A DNA stretch of 64,000 nucleotides from DASQBT01 sp963746955 (GCA_963746955.1 CAVVDR010000009.1:496001-560000); one strand, 5' to 3'; counted from the first letter of the stretch, positions 36,647 to 45,706 are shown. Translations and numbers: made by a program. The notes: a model not told the origin generated them from the letters alone.

Positions 36647-38674
36647 ATGAACCCCCTGCTCGATTTTTCCGGTCTGCCGCGCTTTGCAGATATCCGTCCC
36701 GAACATGTCAGCCCCGCGGTGGACCAGTTGCTGGCCGAGTGCCGCGCCGCGGTTGAAAAAGCCGTGAGCGATCCGGGCGAAGCCAGTTGGGCCGGGTTTG
36801 TGGCGCCGCTGGAAGACGTAAACGAGAAACTCTCGCGCGCTTGGGGTCAGGTTTCCCACCTGCACGGCGTGCTGGACAGCCCGGAACTGCGCGAGGCGTA
36901 TAACGCCAACCTGCCCCAAATTACCTTGTACTACGCCGAGCTGGGCCAGCACGCCGGGTTGTTCAGCAAATTCAAGGCGCTCAAGGAATCTGCCGGCTAT
37001 GCTGGGCTCACTGCGGCCCAGCGCAAGATTGTCAAAAACGAATTGCGCGATTTTCACCTCGGCGGCGCAGACTTGGGCGAAACGGAGAAGCAGCGCTTCA
37101 TGGAAATACAGGAGGAATTGGCCACGCTCTCCGCCCAGTTCGAGGAGCATATGCTGGATGCCACGAATGCCTTCTCGTACTACAGCGTGGATGAACAGGA
37201 ACTGGCCGGTCTGCCGGACGATGTGCTGGCAATGGCGCATGCCGCCGCCGGGGCCGAAGGCAAGAACGGCTGGAAATTTACCCTGCATATGCCGTCCTAT
37301 TTGCCGGTGATGCAGTATGCGGACAACCGCGCCCTGCGCCAAACGTTCTATCGCGCTTATGTCACTCGCGCCTCGGAGTTGGGCAGCAAGCCGGAATGGG
37401 ACAATACTCCGCTGATCAACCGCATCGTGATGCTGCGCCGCGAGGCTGCAAGACTACTGGGCTTCAAGAGCTATGCGGAAGTCTCGCTCGAACCCAAGAT
37501 GGCCGAAACTCCTGCCCAGGTGCTGGAATTTCTCAACGCGCTGGCACAGCGCGCCAAACCTTATGCCCAGCGCGACATGGCCGAATTGAAGGAATTTGCC
37601 GCCCGCGAGTTTGGCCTGACCGAACCGCAGACCTGGGACATTGCCTGGTTATCGGAAAAGCTGCGCGTCGCCCGCTACAGTTTTTCCGACAATGAGGTCA
37701 AGCAGTACTTCCCCGAGCCCCAGGTGCTGGCCGGCATGTTCAAAGTGGTGGAAACCATCTACGGCCTGCATATTCATTCATCCACCGCACCGGCCTGGCA
37801 TCCCGATGTCAAGTTCTTCGAGATTACCGACCAGACCGGGGCCAAGATCGGCGAGTTCTACCTGGATCTGTATGCCCGATCTTCCAAGCGCGGCGGCGCC
37901 TGGATGGATGACGCCATCACCCGTCGCCGGAGGAACGACACCATCCAGACCCCGGTGGCCTATCTCAACTGCAATTTCGCGTCTCCGGTGGACGGCAAGC
38001 CTGCGCTATTTACCCATGACGACGTTATTACCCTGTTCCATGAATTCGGCCATGGCCTGCATCACCTGCTCACTCGCGTCGAGGATCTGGGGGTGTCAGG
38101 CATCAATGGCGTAGAGTGGGATGCCGTGGAACTGCCCAGCCAGTTCATGGAGAACTTTTGCTGGGAGTGGGACGTAGTGCGCCACATGGCGAAACATGTG
38201 GACAGTGGCGCGACCTTGCCGCGCGAGCTGTTCGACAAAATGCTGGCGGCGAAGAATTTCCAGTCCGGCATGCAGACCATGCGACAACTGGAGTTCTCCC
38301 TATTTGACATGCACCTGCACACGGATTTCGACCCGCAGGCCGGCCAGACCGCCCTCCAACTGCTCGACCAGGTGCGCGCCCAGGTTGCCGTGCTCAAGCC
38401 TCCGTCCTACAACCGCTTCCCAAACAATTTTTCCCACATTTTCGCCGGCGGTTACGCAGCCGGCTATTACAGCTACAAATGGGCCGAAGTGCTATCGGCT
38501 GACGCCTATGCCCTGTTTGAGGAAAACGGTGTGCTCAATCCCGAGGTAGGTCACCGCTTTTGGAGCGAAATTCTGGCCCAGGGCGGAGCCCGGCCGGCAA
38601 TTGAGTCCTTCAAGGCGTTCCGCGGGCGGGAACCTGCAATCGACGCGCTTTTGCGGCACAATGGCATGGTATAA
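36647..38674 (+). CDS. prlC: Oligopeptidase A
   Basis: This 675-residue M3 family metallopeptidase degrades oligopeptides, including cleaved signal peptides, in the cytoplasm. The zinc motif is H465-E-F-G-H469 within LFHEFGHGLHHLL. The start at 36647 begins MNPLLDFSGLPRF, typical of PrlC; the open frame extends 23 codons further upstream without resemblance. The stop codon TAA is part of the -10 box of the next gene. Confidence 0.95.
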   Translation: MNPLLDFSGLPRFADIRPEHVSPAVDQLLAECRAAVEKAVSDPGEASWAGFVAPLEDVNEKLSRAWGQVSHLHGVLDSPELREAYNANLPQITLYYAELGQHAGLFSKFKALKESAGYAGLTAAQRKIVKNELRDFHLGGADLGETEKQRFMEIQEELATLSAQFEEHMLDATNAFSYYSVDEQELAGLPDDVLAMAHAAAGAEGKNGWKFTLHMPSYLPVMQYADNRALRQTFYRAYVTRASELGSKPEWDNTPLINRIVMLRREAARLLGFKSYAEVSLEPKMAETPAQVLEFLNALAQRAKPYAQRDMAELKEFAAREFGLTEPQTWDIAWLSEKLRVARYSFSDNEVKQYFPEPQVLAGMFKVVETIYGLHIHSSTAPAWHPDVKFFEITDQTGAKIGEFYLDLYARSSKRGGAWMDDAITRRRRNDTIQTPVAYLNCNFASPVDGKPALFTHDDVITLFHEFGHGLHHLLTRVEDLGVSGINGVEWDAVELPSQFMENFCWEWDVVRHMAKHVDSGATLPRELFDKMLAAKNFQSGMQTMRQLEFSLFDMHLHTDFDPQAGQTALQLLDQVRAQVAVLKPPSYNRFPNNFSHIFAGGYAAGYYSYKWAEVLSADAYALFEENGVLNPEVGHRFWSEILAQGGARPAIESFKAFRGREPAIDALLRHNGMV

Positions 38675-38675
38675 T
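38670..38675 (+). promoter_or_regulatory. Extended -10 promoter element overlapping the prlC stop
   Basis: TGG-TATAAT is a perfect -10 hexamer with an extended TG dinucleotide. The hexamer includes the prlC stop codon (38672-38674). It lies 64 bases before the glutaredoxin-like gene start, so that gene can be expressed apart from prlC. No clear -35 box is seen. Confidence 0.5.
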
Positions 38676-38738
38676 CTGGCGCCTAAAGAGCCCTGAGATT
38701 TGCGCCGATATCAACGTTGACCAAAATTGGATTGAGCC

Positions 38739-39293
38739 ATGAAACTCCTGGTCCTGATTCTAAGCCTGCTTGCCGCCGCACCTGCCGCGGCGGACAATTT
38801 GTATCGCTGGGTGGATGAAACCGGGCGGGTTCATTACAGCGATCAGGCACCGCCCCCCAGAGCAAGAAACGCCATCCAAAAAAACTACAAGGGCAGCGTT
38901 ATCGAAAGCGGCGAGTCCTATGCCTTGCGCCAGGCCAGGGAGCGCTTTCCGGTAACACTTTATTCCTCCAGTTGTGGGCCTGCCTGCGAGATGGGTCAGC
39001 AATTGCTGGAAAAACGCGGCATTCCTTATTCGATGAAAGACGTCGAAAACAGCGCCGATAACCAGAAGGCACTGCGCGAACTGACTGGCAACCTGAGAAT
39101 TCCGACCCTGCTGATTGGCAGCCAGAAACTGACCGGCTTCGAGGACAGCCAGTGGAACAGTGCTCTTGACGCCGCAGGCTATCCCAAGACCGCCCCTCCC
39201 GGCTCCGCCAAGCCCGCCTCGCCGGCCCTACCCGTCACGCCCAAGGCTGAAGACCAGTCTACGCCTGCCGTCACCCGCAGGCCAGGTACGTAG
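38739..39293 (+). CDS. DUF4124 and glutaredoxin-like domain protein, exported
   Basis: This 184-residue protein has a signal peptide (MKLLVLILSLLAAAPAAA), a DUF4124 segment (about 19-55, NLYRWVDETGRVHYSDQAPP) and a glutaredoxin-like domain with C79-GPA-C83 and the cis-proline region LRIPTLLIG. The two cysteines are spaced CxxxC rather than the usual CxxC. A proline-rich tail follows from about residue 150. It is probably a periplasmic redox protein; substrates are unknown. Confidence 0.8.
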   Translation: MKLLVLILSLLAAAPAAADNLYRWVDETGRVHYSDQAPPPRARNAIQKNYKGSVIESGESYALRQARERFPVTLYSSSCGPACEMGQQLLEKRGIPYSMKDVENSADNQKALRELTGNLRIPTLLIGSQKLTGFEDSQWNSALDAAGYPKTAPPGSAKPASPALPVTPKAEDQSTPAVTRRPGT

Positions 39294-39410
39294 GCTTTCG
39301 CCACTGCGCATTGCCTCCCGCCGCTTGGCGCATTCGCAGGCCTCGATCTGTTTTCGCCTGCGCCTATGCGGCTAGCATAGGCGCCACGCTTTCCTGCTAT
39401 CCGCCTGTCC

Positions 39411-40175
39411 ATGAAGATTGCCACCTGGAATGTGAACTCCCTCAAGGTCCGTCTGCCCCAGCTTATGGACTTCCTCTCAACCCGCAGCCCGGATGTGATA
39501 TGCCTGCAGGAAACCAAGCTGGAAGATCACAATTTTCCCCGCGCCGAGATTGAAGGCGCCGGCTATCAGGTGGCCTTCTCGGGCCAGAAGACTTACAACG
39601 GCGTCGCCCTTCTCTCCAGAACGGCGCTCGCCGATGTGCAGGCTGGCATCCCGGATTTTGCCGACGAGCAAAAGCGCGTGATTGCCGCCAGTGTGGGCGA
39701 TATGCGGGTGGTATGCGTGTACATACCCAACGGGCAAAGCGTGGATTCAGACAAGTATCAATACAAGCTGAAGTGGCTGTCAGCCCTGAACGGATGGCTG
39801 GCCAGGGAACTGGCACGACACCCAAGTTTGGCCGTGCTGGGCGACTACAACATCGCGCCTGAAGACCGGGATGTGCATGACCCGGAGCTCTGGCGCGGCC
39901 AGGTGCTCTGCTCGGAGCCGGAACGCGCGGCCTTCAGACATATGGTCGCCCTGGGCCTGAAGGACAGTTTCAGGATGTTCTGGCAGCCGGAGAGAACCTT
40001 TTCCTGGTGGGATTACCGGGCGGCGGGTTTCCGCCGCAACCTCGGACTGCGCATCGACCACATCCTGTTATCGGAACCGCTGGCGGCAAAGTGCACCGCC
40101 AGCACCATTGACAAGGACATGCGCAAACTGGAACGGCCCTCGGACCACGCGCCGGCTATCGCGACGCTAGCGTAG
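39411..40175 (+). CDS. xth: Exodeoxyribonuclease III
   Basis: This 254-residue EEP-family nuclease repairs abasic sites. It begins MKIATWNVNSLKVRLPQL, has catalytic E34 in CLQETK, GDYNIAPEDRD in the middle and SDHAPAIA at the end, the usual general-base histidine. Length is normal. No SOS-type operator is evident upstream. Confidence 0.95.
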   Translation: MKIATWNVNSLKVRLPQLMDFLSTRSPDVICLQETKLEDHNFPRAEIEGAGYQVAFSGQKTYNGVALLSRTALADVQAGIPDFADEQKRVIAASVGDMRVVCVYIPNGQSVDSDKYQYKLKWLSALNGWLARELARHPSLAVLGDYNIAPEDRDVHDPELWRGQVLCSEPERAAFRHMVALGLKDSFRMFWQPERTFSWWDYRAAGFRRNLGLRIDHILLSEPLAAKCTASTIDKDMRKLERPSDHAPAIATLA

Positions 40176-40242
40176 GCGTGCCCTCAGCCGCGCTGCGGAA
40201 CCTGTACCTGCAGATAAGTCCGCTCCCGCCCCTGATCACAAG

Positions 40243-41643
40243 TCAGGCATTCGAGCCTTCATCCATGCCCAGTTCCTGAATCTTGCGCGTAAGGGTGTTG
40301 CGTCCCCAGCCGAGCAGGTGCGCCGCCTCTATGCGCCGTCCGCCGGTGTGCTTGAGAGCGATGTGAATCAGGGTTTTTTCGAAGTCGCGCGTCAGGCCGT
40401 CGAGAATGCCCTTCTCGCCTCGGCTCAAAGCTGCGTCTGCCTGCCGGGCGAGGCAGTCTTGCCAATCCCTGTCGGTCCGCGCCGCTGACTCGGTGGTGAG
40501 CAATTCGGCCGGCAAGTCGCCCGATTCAACCACCTGCCCGGGCGCCATGATGGTGAGATAGTGGCAGACGTTTTCCAACTGCCGCACATTGCCGGTGAGT
40601 GGCAGGCCGCTCAGGTACTTGAGCGCGGATTCGGACAGTTTCTTCGCCTCAAGCCCCGCTTCGCGCGCGCTTTTCTGCAGGAAATGGCGGGCCAACAGGG
40701 GTATGTCCTCGCGCCGCTCGCGGAGGGGTGGCAGGCGCAAGCGGATGACATTGAGGCGGTGGAAGAGGTCTTCGCGAAACAGTCCTGCGCGCACCCGTTC
40801 CTCCAGATTCTGGTGAGTGGCAGCAATTACCCGTACATTCACTTTGACCGGCGCGTGCCCGCCCACGCGGTAGAACTGGCCATCCGACAGCACTCTCAAC
40901 AGGCGGGTCTGCAACTCGGCCGGCATGTCGCCGATCTCATCCAAAAACAGGGTGCCTTCATCGGCCTGCTCAAAACGGCCGTGCCGCTGGGCCGCTGCAC
41001 CCGTAAAGGCGCCCCGCTCATGGCCGAAGAGCTCGGATTCGAGCAGGTCTTTGGGTATGGCCGCGGTATTGAGTGCGATGAACGGACCTTTGGCGCGCGG
41101 GCTATGACGGTGGAGCGCTTGCGCCACCAGTTCCTTGCCAGTGCCGGATTCGCCGGTGATCAGCACCGTGGCATGGGACTGGGACAGGCGGCCAATGGCG
41201 CGGAATACCTCCTGCATGGCCGGCGCCTGCCCGAGAATCTCGGGCAGTTCTATCGCTTCCTCGCCGTTTGCAATGCCTCGACTGCCTTCCGCCAGCGCCC
41301 GCCGTACCAGTTCCACCGCCGTATCGACATCGAAAGGCTTGGGCAGATATTCAAATGCCCCACCCTGGAAGGCAGCGACCGCGGAATCCAGATCCGAGTA
41401 GGCGGTCATGATGATAACCGGCAGTCTGGGCATCCGTTCCTTGAGCGTTTGCAGGAATTCAAATCCCGAGGGGCCGGGCATGCGGATATCAGACACGACT
41501 ACGGAGGGCTGACTTTTCTCCAGCCTTACCAAGGCTTCGCCGGCCGAACTGAAGGTTTCGACGCTCAGGCCTTCACGCTCCAGGGCCTTTTCCAGCACCC
41601 ACCGGATGGAACGGTCATCGTCAACAATCCAAACTGGTTTCAT
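40243..41643 (-). CDS. ntrC: Nitrogen regulation response regulator NtrC (sigma-54 activator)
   Basis: This 466-residue protein has a receiver domain with phospho-acceptor D52 in VVSDIRMPG, an AAA+ domain with Walker A GESGTGKE at 164-171 and the sigma-54 contacting loop GAFTGA at 211-216, and a Fis-type helix-turn-helix at the C-terminus (IEAAHLLGWGRNTLTRKIQ). It activates nitrogen genes under limitation, glnA being the obvious target here. The start could be either of two adjacent ATGs (41646 or 41643); the first overlaps the ntrB stop. Confidence 0.95.
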   Translation of the reverse strand: MKPVWIVDDDRSIRWVLEKALEREGLSVETFSSAGEALVRLEKSQPSVVVSDIRMPGPSGFEFLQTLKERMPRLPVIIMTAYSDLDSAVAAFQGGAFEYLPKPFDVDTAVELVRRALAEGSRGIANGEEAIELPEILGQAPAMQEVFRAIGRLSQSHATVLITGESGTGKELVAQALHRHSPRAKGPFIALNTAAIPKDLLESELFGHERGAFTGAAAQRHGRFEQADEGTLFLDEIGDMPAELQTRLLRVLSDGQFYRVGGHAPVKVNVRVIAATHQNLEERVRAGLFREDLFHRLNVIRLRLPPLRERREDIPLLARHFLQKSAREAGLEAKKLSESALKYLSGLPLTGNVRQLENVCHYLTIMAPGQVVESGDLPAELLTTESAARTDRDWQDCLARQADAALSRGEKGILDGLTRDFEKTLIHIALKHTGGRRIEAAHLLGWGRNTLTRKIQELGMDEGSNA

Positions 41644-42698
41644 CATGTCTGCAAGGGAAAGAATAAAGAAAATTCGGTGCGTCCTGGTGCGGATTCGCAT
41701 TCGATGGCGCCCTGGTTTTCCGCCACCAGGGTCTGGGCCAAGGGTAGGCCCAAGCCACTGCCGCCTTCCCGCCCGGTTACCAGAGGATAGAAAATCCGGT
41801 CCCTGATCTCGTTCGGAATGCCGGGACCGTTATCGATGATCTGAAGACAGAGGGCGATCCGCTGGCGCTTGGCGCCCAACTGAAACTGCCGCGCCACGCG
41901 GGTGCGAAGGATCAGTTCGCCGCGGCCCTGCATGGCCTGCACGCCATTGCGCGCGATATTAAGGACCGCCTGAATGAGTTGCTCCGAATCCGCCTCCAGG
42001 TCTGGCAGGCTAGTATCGTAATCGCGGGTGATCTTGAGGCCTGCCGGCGTCTCCGCCATCAGCACCGAGCGAACCCGTTCGAGAACCTCATGGATGTTGA
42101 TACGGCTGAACCGCGGCAGACGATGAGGGGTGAGCAGCCGCTCCATCAGGGATTGCAGCCGATCAGCCTCCTTGATGATGACCTGGGTGTATTCGCGCAG
42201 GCTTTCGCGCGGCAGTTCGTGCTCGAGCAGTTGAGCCGCACCCCGGATGCCTCCCAGCGGATTCTTGATTTCATGCGCCAGGTTGCGTAACAGGTCGCGA
42301 CTGGCTTCCTGCTGCATGCGGATCTGTTCCTGGCGCGCGATGCGCAGACGCTGGTCGAGTGGACGCATTTCTAGCAGAAATTGCCCGTGCTCGGTCGGCG
42401 TAACCGTACAACTTATTCTTACAGACGGATGACTGTTTACCGCAACTTCCAGATCATGCTCCGTCACGATTTCACGGCTCTGCATCGCGGAACGGATCGC
42501 ATCGCGCAATTCCGGGCAGCGGTCAAATGCCACTTCATAGTGCACGCCGGTCAGCAACGCGCCGGAAATCCCCAGCAGGGTTTCCTCAGCCGGATTGATA
42601 TAGACAATCGTTCCCTCGGCGTCACAGGCTACTACGCCGGTTGATAGTCCATCCAGAGATACGATATCGGAAAAGTCGGTGGGCGTGCGCGGGGCCAT
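41643..42698 (-). CDS. ntrB: Nitrogen regulation sensor kinase NtrB
   Basis: This 351-residue histidine kinase has an N-terminal PAS domain (VVACDAEGTIVYINPAEETLL) and the phospho-accepting histidine H142 in NLAHEIKNPLGG, followed by an ATPase domain with N and G boxes (NIARNGVQAM, DNGPGIP). No membrane helices are present. It sets NtrC phosphorylation according to PII signalling of nitrogen status. The stop overlaps ntrC, which fits an ntrBC operon downstream of glnA. Confidence 0.94.
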   Translation of the reverse strand: MAPRTPTDFSDIVSLDGLSTGVVACDAEGTIVYINPAEETLLGISGALLTGVHYEVAFDRCPELRDAIRSAMQSREIVTEHDLEVAVNSHPSVRISCTVTPTEHGQFLLEMRPLDQRLRIARQEQIRMQQEASRDLLRNLAHEIKNPLGGIRGAAQLLEHELPRESLREYTQVIIKEADRLQSLMERLLTPHRLPRFSRINIHEVLERVRSVLMAETPAGLKITRDYDTSLPDLEADSEQLIQAVLNIARNGVQAMQGRGELILRTRVARQFQLGAKRQRIALCLQIIDNGPGIPNEIRDRIFYPLVTGREGGSGLGLPLAQTLVAENQGAIECESAPGRTEFSLFFPLQT

Positions 42699-42745
42699 GG
42701 TGCCCCTTAACCTAGCACTGAATATGCCAGGAGAAGAATCTGCTT

Positions 42746-43246
42746 CTATCTGGCGCTGCCAAGTTCTTTCTGAATCGCGCCAATATTGCTCTCATGTTGT
42801 TCCACGGCATCCTGCAACCTCCGGGTCCGGCTGAGGTAGCTGCCATCGGTAATGCGCTCTCCGGGCATGGTCCGGGTTCCCAGCGCCAACTGGCGCTTGG
42901 CCTCTTCCAGGTTTTGGCGTTCGTTGGTGAGCTCTTCCTGCAGAACCTGCCGGCGCAATTCATCGCGCTTTCTTTGTGTGGCCGGGTCGATGCGCGGAAA
43001 ATCGGCCGGCCGCAGCGATGCAGCCTTTTTCCCATTTGAGTTGCCGCCTGAGCCCATGCGGGCCGGGCCACCCGGCAAGTTATAGACCTTATTGGGTCTC
43101 ACGCCCTTGCGTGCGACGTCGGTAAAGGTCACCTGGCCATTCTCATCGACGTACTTGTAGATCTCGGCCTGCGCCGGGGTAAGCGCAATTGCCCACAACA
43201 GGGCGAGCAGGGCCAAAATTGCGTTTATGGTGGAAGCAGCATTCAT
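42746..43246 (-). CDS. DUF4124 domain protein, exported
   Basis: This 166-residue protein has a signal peptide ending around TPAQA, a DUF4124 segment (EIYKYVDENGQVTFTDVA, near residues 28-45) and a charged helical C-terminal half (QVLQEELTNERQNLEEAKRQL) likely to form a coiled coil. DUF4124 has no known activity. It lies between glnA and ntrB on the same strand, but nothing ties it to nitrogen regulation except position. Confidence 0.75.
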   Translation of the reverse strand: MNAASTINAILALLALLWAIALTPAQAEIYKYVDENGQVTFTDVARKGVRPNKVYNLPGGPARMGSGGNSNGKKAASLRPADFPRIDPATQRKRDELRRQVLQEELTNERQNLEEAKRQLALGTRTMPGERITDGSYLSRTRRLQDAVEQHESNIGAIQKELGSAR

Positions 43247-43357
43247 GGGAGCAGTTTAACGGAATTGACAAGCGCTGACTCAGACCAAATCAGGGCCTCC
43301 CCTTCAATACGGAATACTCGCCGCCTTCTTTAGTTCCATTGTGTTATCCATGAATGG

Positions 43358-43382
43358 AAAAAGGGCGGCTTGCGCCGCCCTT
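43358..43382 (-). terminator. Intrinsic terminator of glnA
   Basis: On the minus strand AAGGGCGGC, a four-base loop and GCCGCCCTT are followed by T residues. The nine-pair stem lies about 20 bases after the glnA stop. It would end most glnA transcripts before the DUF4124 gene and ntrB. Confidence 0.88.
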
Positions 43383-43402
43383 CGGACCGGCTGGCCGGGG
43401 CC

Positions 43403-44812
43403 TTAGCAGGAATAATACATATCGAATTCGATCGGATGCGTCGTCATGCGGAATCGCGTAACTTCTTCCATCTTCAGTTCGATGTAGGCAGCGATCATGT
43501 CGTCACTGAACACACCGCCGCGGGTCAGGAACTCATGGTCTTTTTCCAATTCTTCCAGGGCCTCATCCAGCGATGCACAGGGATGCGGGATCTTGGCGGC
43601 CTCTTCCGGCGGCAGGTCATAAAGGTTCTTATCCATCGGATCGCCGGGGTGAATCTTGTTTTGTACGCCATCCAGGCCGGCCATCATCATGGCAGTGAAG
43701 GCCAGATACGGGTTGGCGGTCGGATCGGGGAACCGCACTTCGATGCGGCGAGCCTTTTCGCCGGCCACGTGCGGGATGCGGATAGAGGCGGAACGGTTGC
43801 GTGCGGAGTAGGCCAGATTAATGGGGGCCTCAAAGCCGGGCACCAGACGCTTGTAGGAGTTAGTGCCTGGGTTGGTGATGGCGTTCAAGGCCTTGGCGTG
43901 CTTGATGACACCGCCGATGTAGTAGAGGGCGAATTCCGACAGCCCGGCATAGCCGTTGCCCGCGAACAGGTTCTTGCCGCCTTTCCAGATCGACTGGTGC
44001 ACGTGCATGCCTGACCCGTTGTCGCCCACGATGGGTTTGGGCATAAAGGTGGCAGTCTTGCCGTAGGCATGGGCCACGTTGTGCACTACGTACTTCAGAA
44101 CCTGGGTCCAGTCGGCGCGGCGCACAAGGGTATTGAACTTCGTGCCGATTTCGCATTGGCCAGCGGTCGCCACTTCGTGATGATGCACTTCGACTTCAAC
44201 GCCCATCTCTTCCATGGCCAGGCACATGGCGGAACGGATATCCTGCAGTGAATCGACCGGCGGGACTGGAAAGTAGCCACCTTTGACCTTGGGGCGATGA
44301 CCGATGTTTCCGGCTTCGGTCTGCTCGCCGGAGGACCACGCCGCTTCTTCCGAGACAATCTTTACGCCGCTGCCGGACATGTCATCATGCCAGGTGACCG
44401 AATCGAAGATAAAAAACTCGGGCTCCGGGCCAAAATAGGCGGCGTCACCCAGCCCAGTGGACTTGAGATAGGCTTCGCCGCGCTTGGCAATCGAACGCGG
44501 GTCGCGGTCGTAACCCTTGCCGGTATCCGGCTCGATGACATCGCAGGACAGGATCAGGGTGGGTTCATCCATGAAAGGATCAATGTTGGCGGTGTCGGGG
44601 TCCGGCATCAGCAGCATGTCGGATGCCTGGATGCCCTTCCAGCCGGCAATGGAAGAGCCGTCAAAAGCATGGCCGTCGGTAAACTTGTCCTCGCCGAAGG
44701 CCTTGACCGGCACGGAGACGTGCTGCTCCTTTCCGCGAGTGTCAGTAAAACGAAAATCGACGAATTTGACGTCGTTTTCCTTGATCATTTTGAATACGTC
44801 GGCTACCGCCAT
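43403..44812 (-). CDS. glnA: Glutamine synthetase, type I
   Basis: This 469-residue GSI-beta enzyme makes glutamine from glutamate, ammonia and ATP. Landmarks are the D50-region DGSSIAGW (51-58), the metal-binding GPEPEFF (128-134), GSGMHVHQS (266-274) and the adenylylation tyrosine Y398 in NLYDLPPEE. The start at 44812 follows AGGGAG. An upstream in-frame start is ignored. Adenylylation-type regulation is implied by Y398, transcription by the sigma-54 promoter upstream. Confidence 0.98.
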   Translation of the reverse strand: MAVADVFKMIKENDVKFVDFRFTDTRGKEQHVSVPVKAFGEDKFTDGHAFDGSSIAGWKGIQASDMLLMPDPDTANIDPFMDEPTLILSCDVIEPDTGKGYDRDPRSIAKRGEAYLKSTGLGDAAYFGPEPEFFIFDSVTWHDDMSGSGVKIVSEEAAWSSGEQTEAGNIGHRPKVKGGYFPVPPVDSLQDIRSAMCLAMEEMGVEVEVHHHEVATAGQCEIGTKFNTLVRRADWTQVLKYVVHNVAHAYGKTATFMPKPIVGDNGSGMHVHQSIWKGGKNLFAGNGYAGLSEFALYYIGGVIKHAKALNAITNPGTNSYKRLVPGFEAPINLAYSARNRSASIRIPHVAGEKARRIEVRFPDPTANPYLAFTAMMMAGLDGVQNKIHPGDPMDKNLYDLPPEEAAKIPHPCASLDEALEELEKDHEFLTRGGVFSDDMIAAYIELKMEEVTRFRMTTHPIEFDMYYSC

Positions 44813-44873
44813 GTGAATCTCCCTAATTGAAGGACTGAAAATATGCAAAAAAAGATACGCGAAACCCGAAAAA

Positions 44874-44888
44874 GCAGATTATGTGCCA
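44874..44888 (-). promoter_or_regulatory. glnA sigma-54 promoter
   Basis: The minus strand reads TGGCACATAATCTGC followed by a T run, matching TGGCAC-N5-TTGC with one change in the -12 box and the exact 12-base spacing of the GG and GC dinucleotides. The transcription start is expected near 44862, about 50 bases before the glnA start codon. Confidence 0.85.
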
Positions 44889-44952
44889 CCCCGGCTTGTG
44901 AGCCAACGGATTGTGCCATAAGGTCTTGGGCCGCCGCCATGAAATCTAGGCG

Positions 44953-44967
44953 GCACCATACAGGTGC
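44953..44967 (-). promoter_or_regulatory. NtrC enhancer site 1 of glnA
   Basis: GCACCA-TAC-AGGTGC matches the NtrC consensus GCACCA-N3-TGGTGC in 11 of 12 positions. Its centre is about 98 bases upstream of the predicted sigma-54 transcription start. Confidence 0.75.
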
Positions 44968-44982
44968 GTTCGATTCCAATGT

Positions 44983-44999
44983 TGCCCCACAATGGTGCA
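44983..44999 (-). promoter_or_regulatory. NtrC enhancer site 2 of glnA
   Basis: TGCCCCA-CAA-TGGTGCA matches TGCACCA-N3-TGGTGCA with one mismatch. Its centre is 31 bases, about three helical turns, from site 1, so two NtrC dimers could bind on the same face, as at the enterobacterial glnA enhancer. Confidence 0.75.
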
Positions 45000-45000
45000 A

Positions 45001-45247
45001 TTGCGCTGATCCGGGCCCGACTTATACTGAAACAATGCAATACTCAAGAAACCTTGAGCATTGCCGTCGTCGAATGGATTGCCGACGCAAATCCAGGGCG
45101 GTGTCTTCCAAAGCGGAGAGCAACCGGAGCAATGGATTATGGATATCCCTGCGGCCGTTCTCAAATATATAGTTTCAAGATTCACAAACTTATCTATCGT
45201 GACACCGTGCAAGATATATTTGCCGCATAAATGACCGGAGAACAAGA
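45001..45247 (+). promoter_or_regulatory. Rhodanese gene upstream region with candidate promoter
   Basis: TTGCGC at 45001-45006 and TATACT at 45023-45028 with a 16-base gap form a plausible sigma-70 promoter reading to the right, directly beside NtrC site 2. The remainder of the 247 bases, with AT-rich sequence around 45160-45210, holds no gene. With the glnA control region it makes a 435-base gap between divergent genes. Confidence 0.4.
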
Positions 45248-45706
45248 ATGGGGCACCTTACCGAGATTCTTAGCCTCGCCCAGCGTCGTGCCAAAGAGGT
45301 CAAGCTTGCGTATGAGGGCATTTTGTTACCCCACGAAGCGATGGAATTGCTGGAAATGGCGCCCGGCGCAAGACTCGTGGATGTGCGCAGCCGCGCGGAA
45401 CTGGATCTGGTGGGAATTATTCCTGAGGCCATTCATGTGGAATTCAGACATTTTCCAGGCTGGGCACTTAATCCGCACTTCCTCACGCAACTCAGACAAC
45501 TGACGGACCCGGAAACCCTAACCATGTTCATTTGCCGCAATGGGGCTCGCTCTCATCAGGCAGCCCTGGCCGCCAGCGAAGCCGGGTGGCACGATAGCTA
45601 CAACATCGCAGAAGGATTTGAAGGGGATTTCAACAAAGTCACCAATCGCCGAAGCGAAATCAACGGCTGGAAGGTGCGCGGACTCCCCTGGCTGCAAGTG
45701 CCTTAG
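45248..45706 (+). CDS. Rhodanese-like domain protein
   Basis: This 152-residue single-domain rhodanese-like protein has the catalytic loop C96-RNGARS in FICRNGARSHQ and LVDVRSRAELDLVGIIPEA near 43-61. Rhodaneses transfer sulphane sulphur to thiols or cyanide; no signal peptide is present, so it is cytoplasmic. The acceptor is unknown. It is divergent from glnA and may share its upstream NtrC sites. Confidence 0.85.
   Translation: MGHLTEILSLAQRRAKEVKLAYEGILLPHEAMELLEMAPGARLVDVRSRAELDLVGIIPEAIHVEFRHFPGWALNPHFLTQLRQLTDPETLTMFICRNGARSHQAALAASEAGWHDSYNIAEGFEGDFNKVTNRRSEINGWKVRGLPWLQVP

Noticed and set aside
44892..44930. A second sigma-54-like TGGCAC upstream of glnA
   Set aside because: The expected GC dinucleotide is off by one base, so it does not form a proper -12 box.
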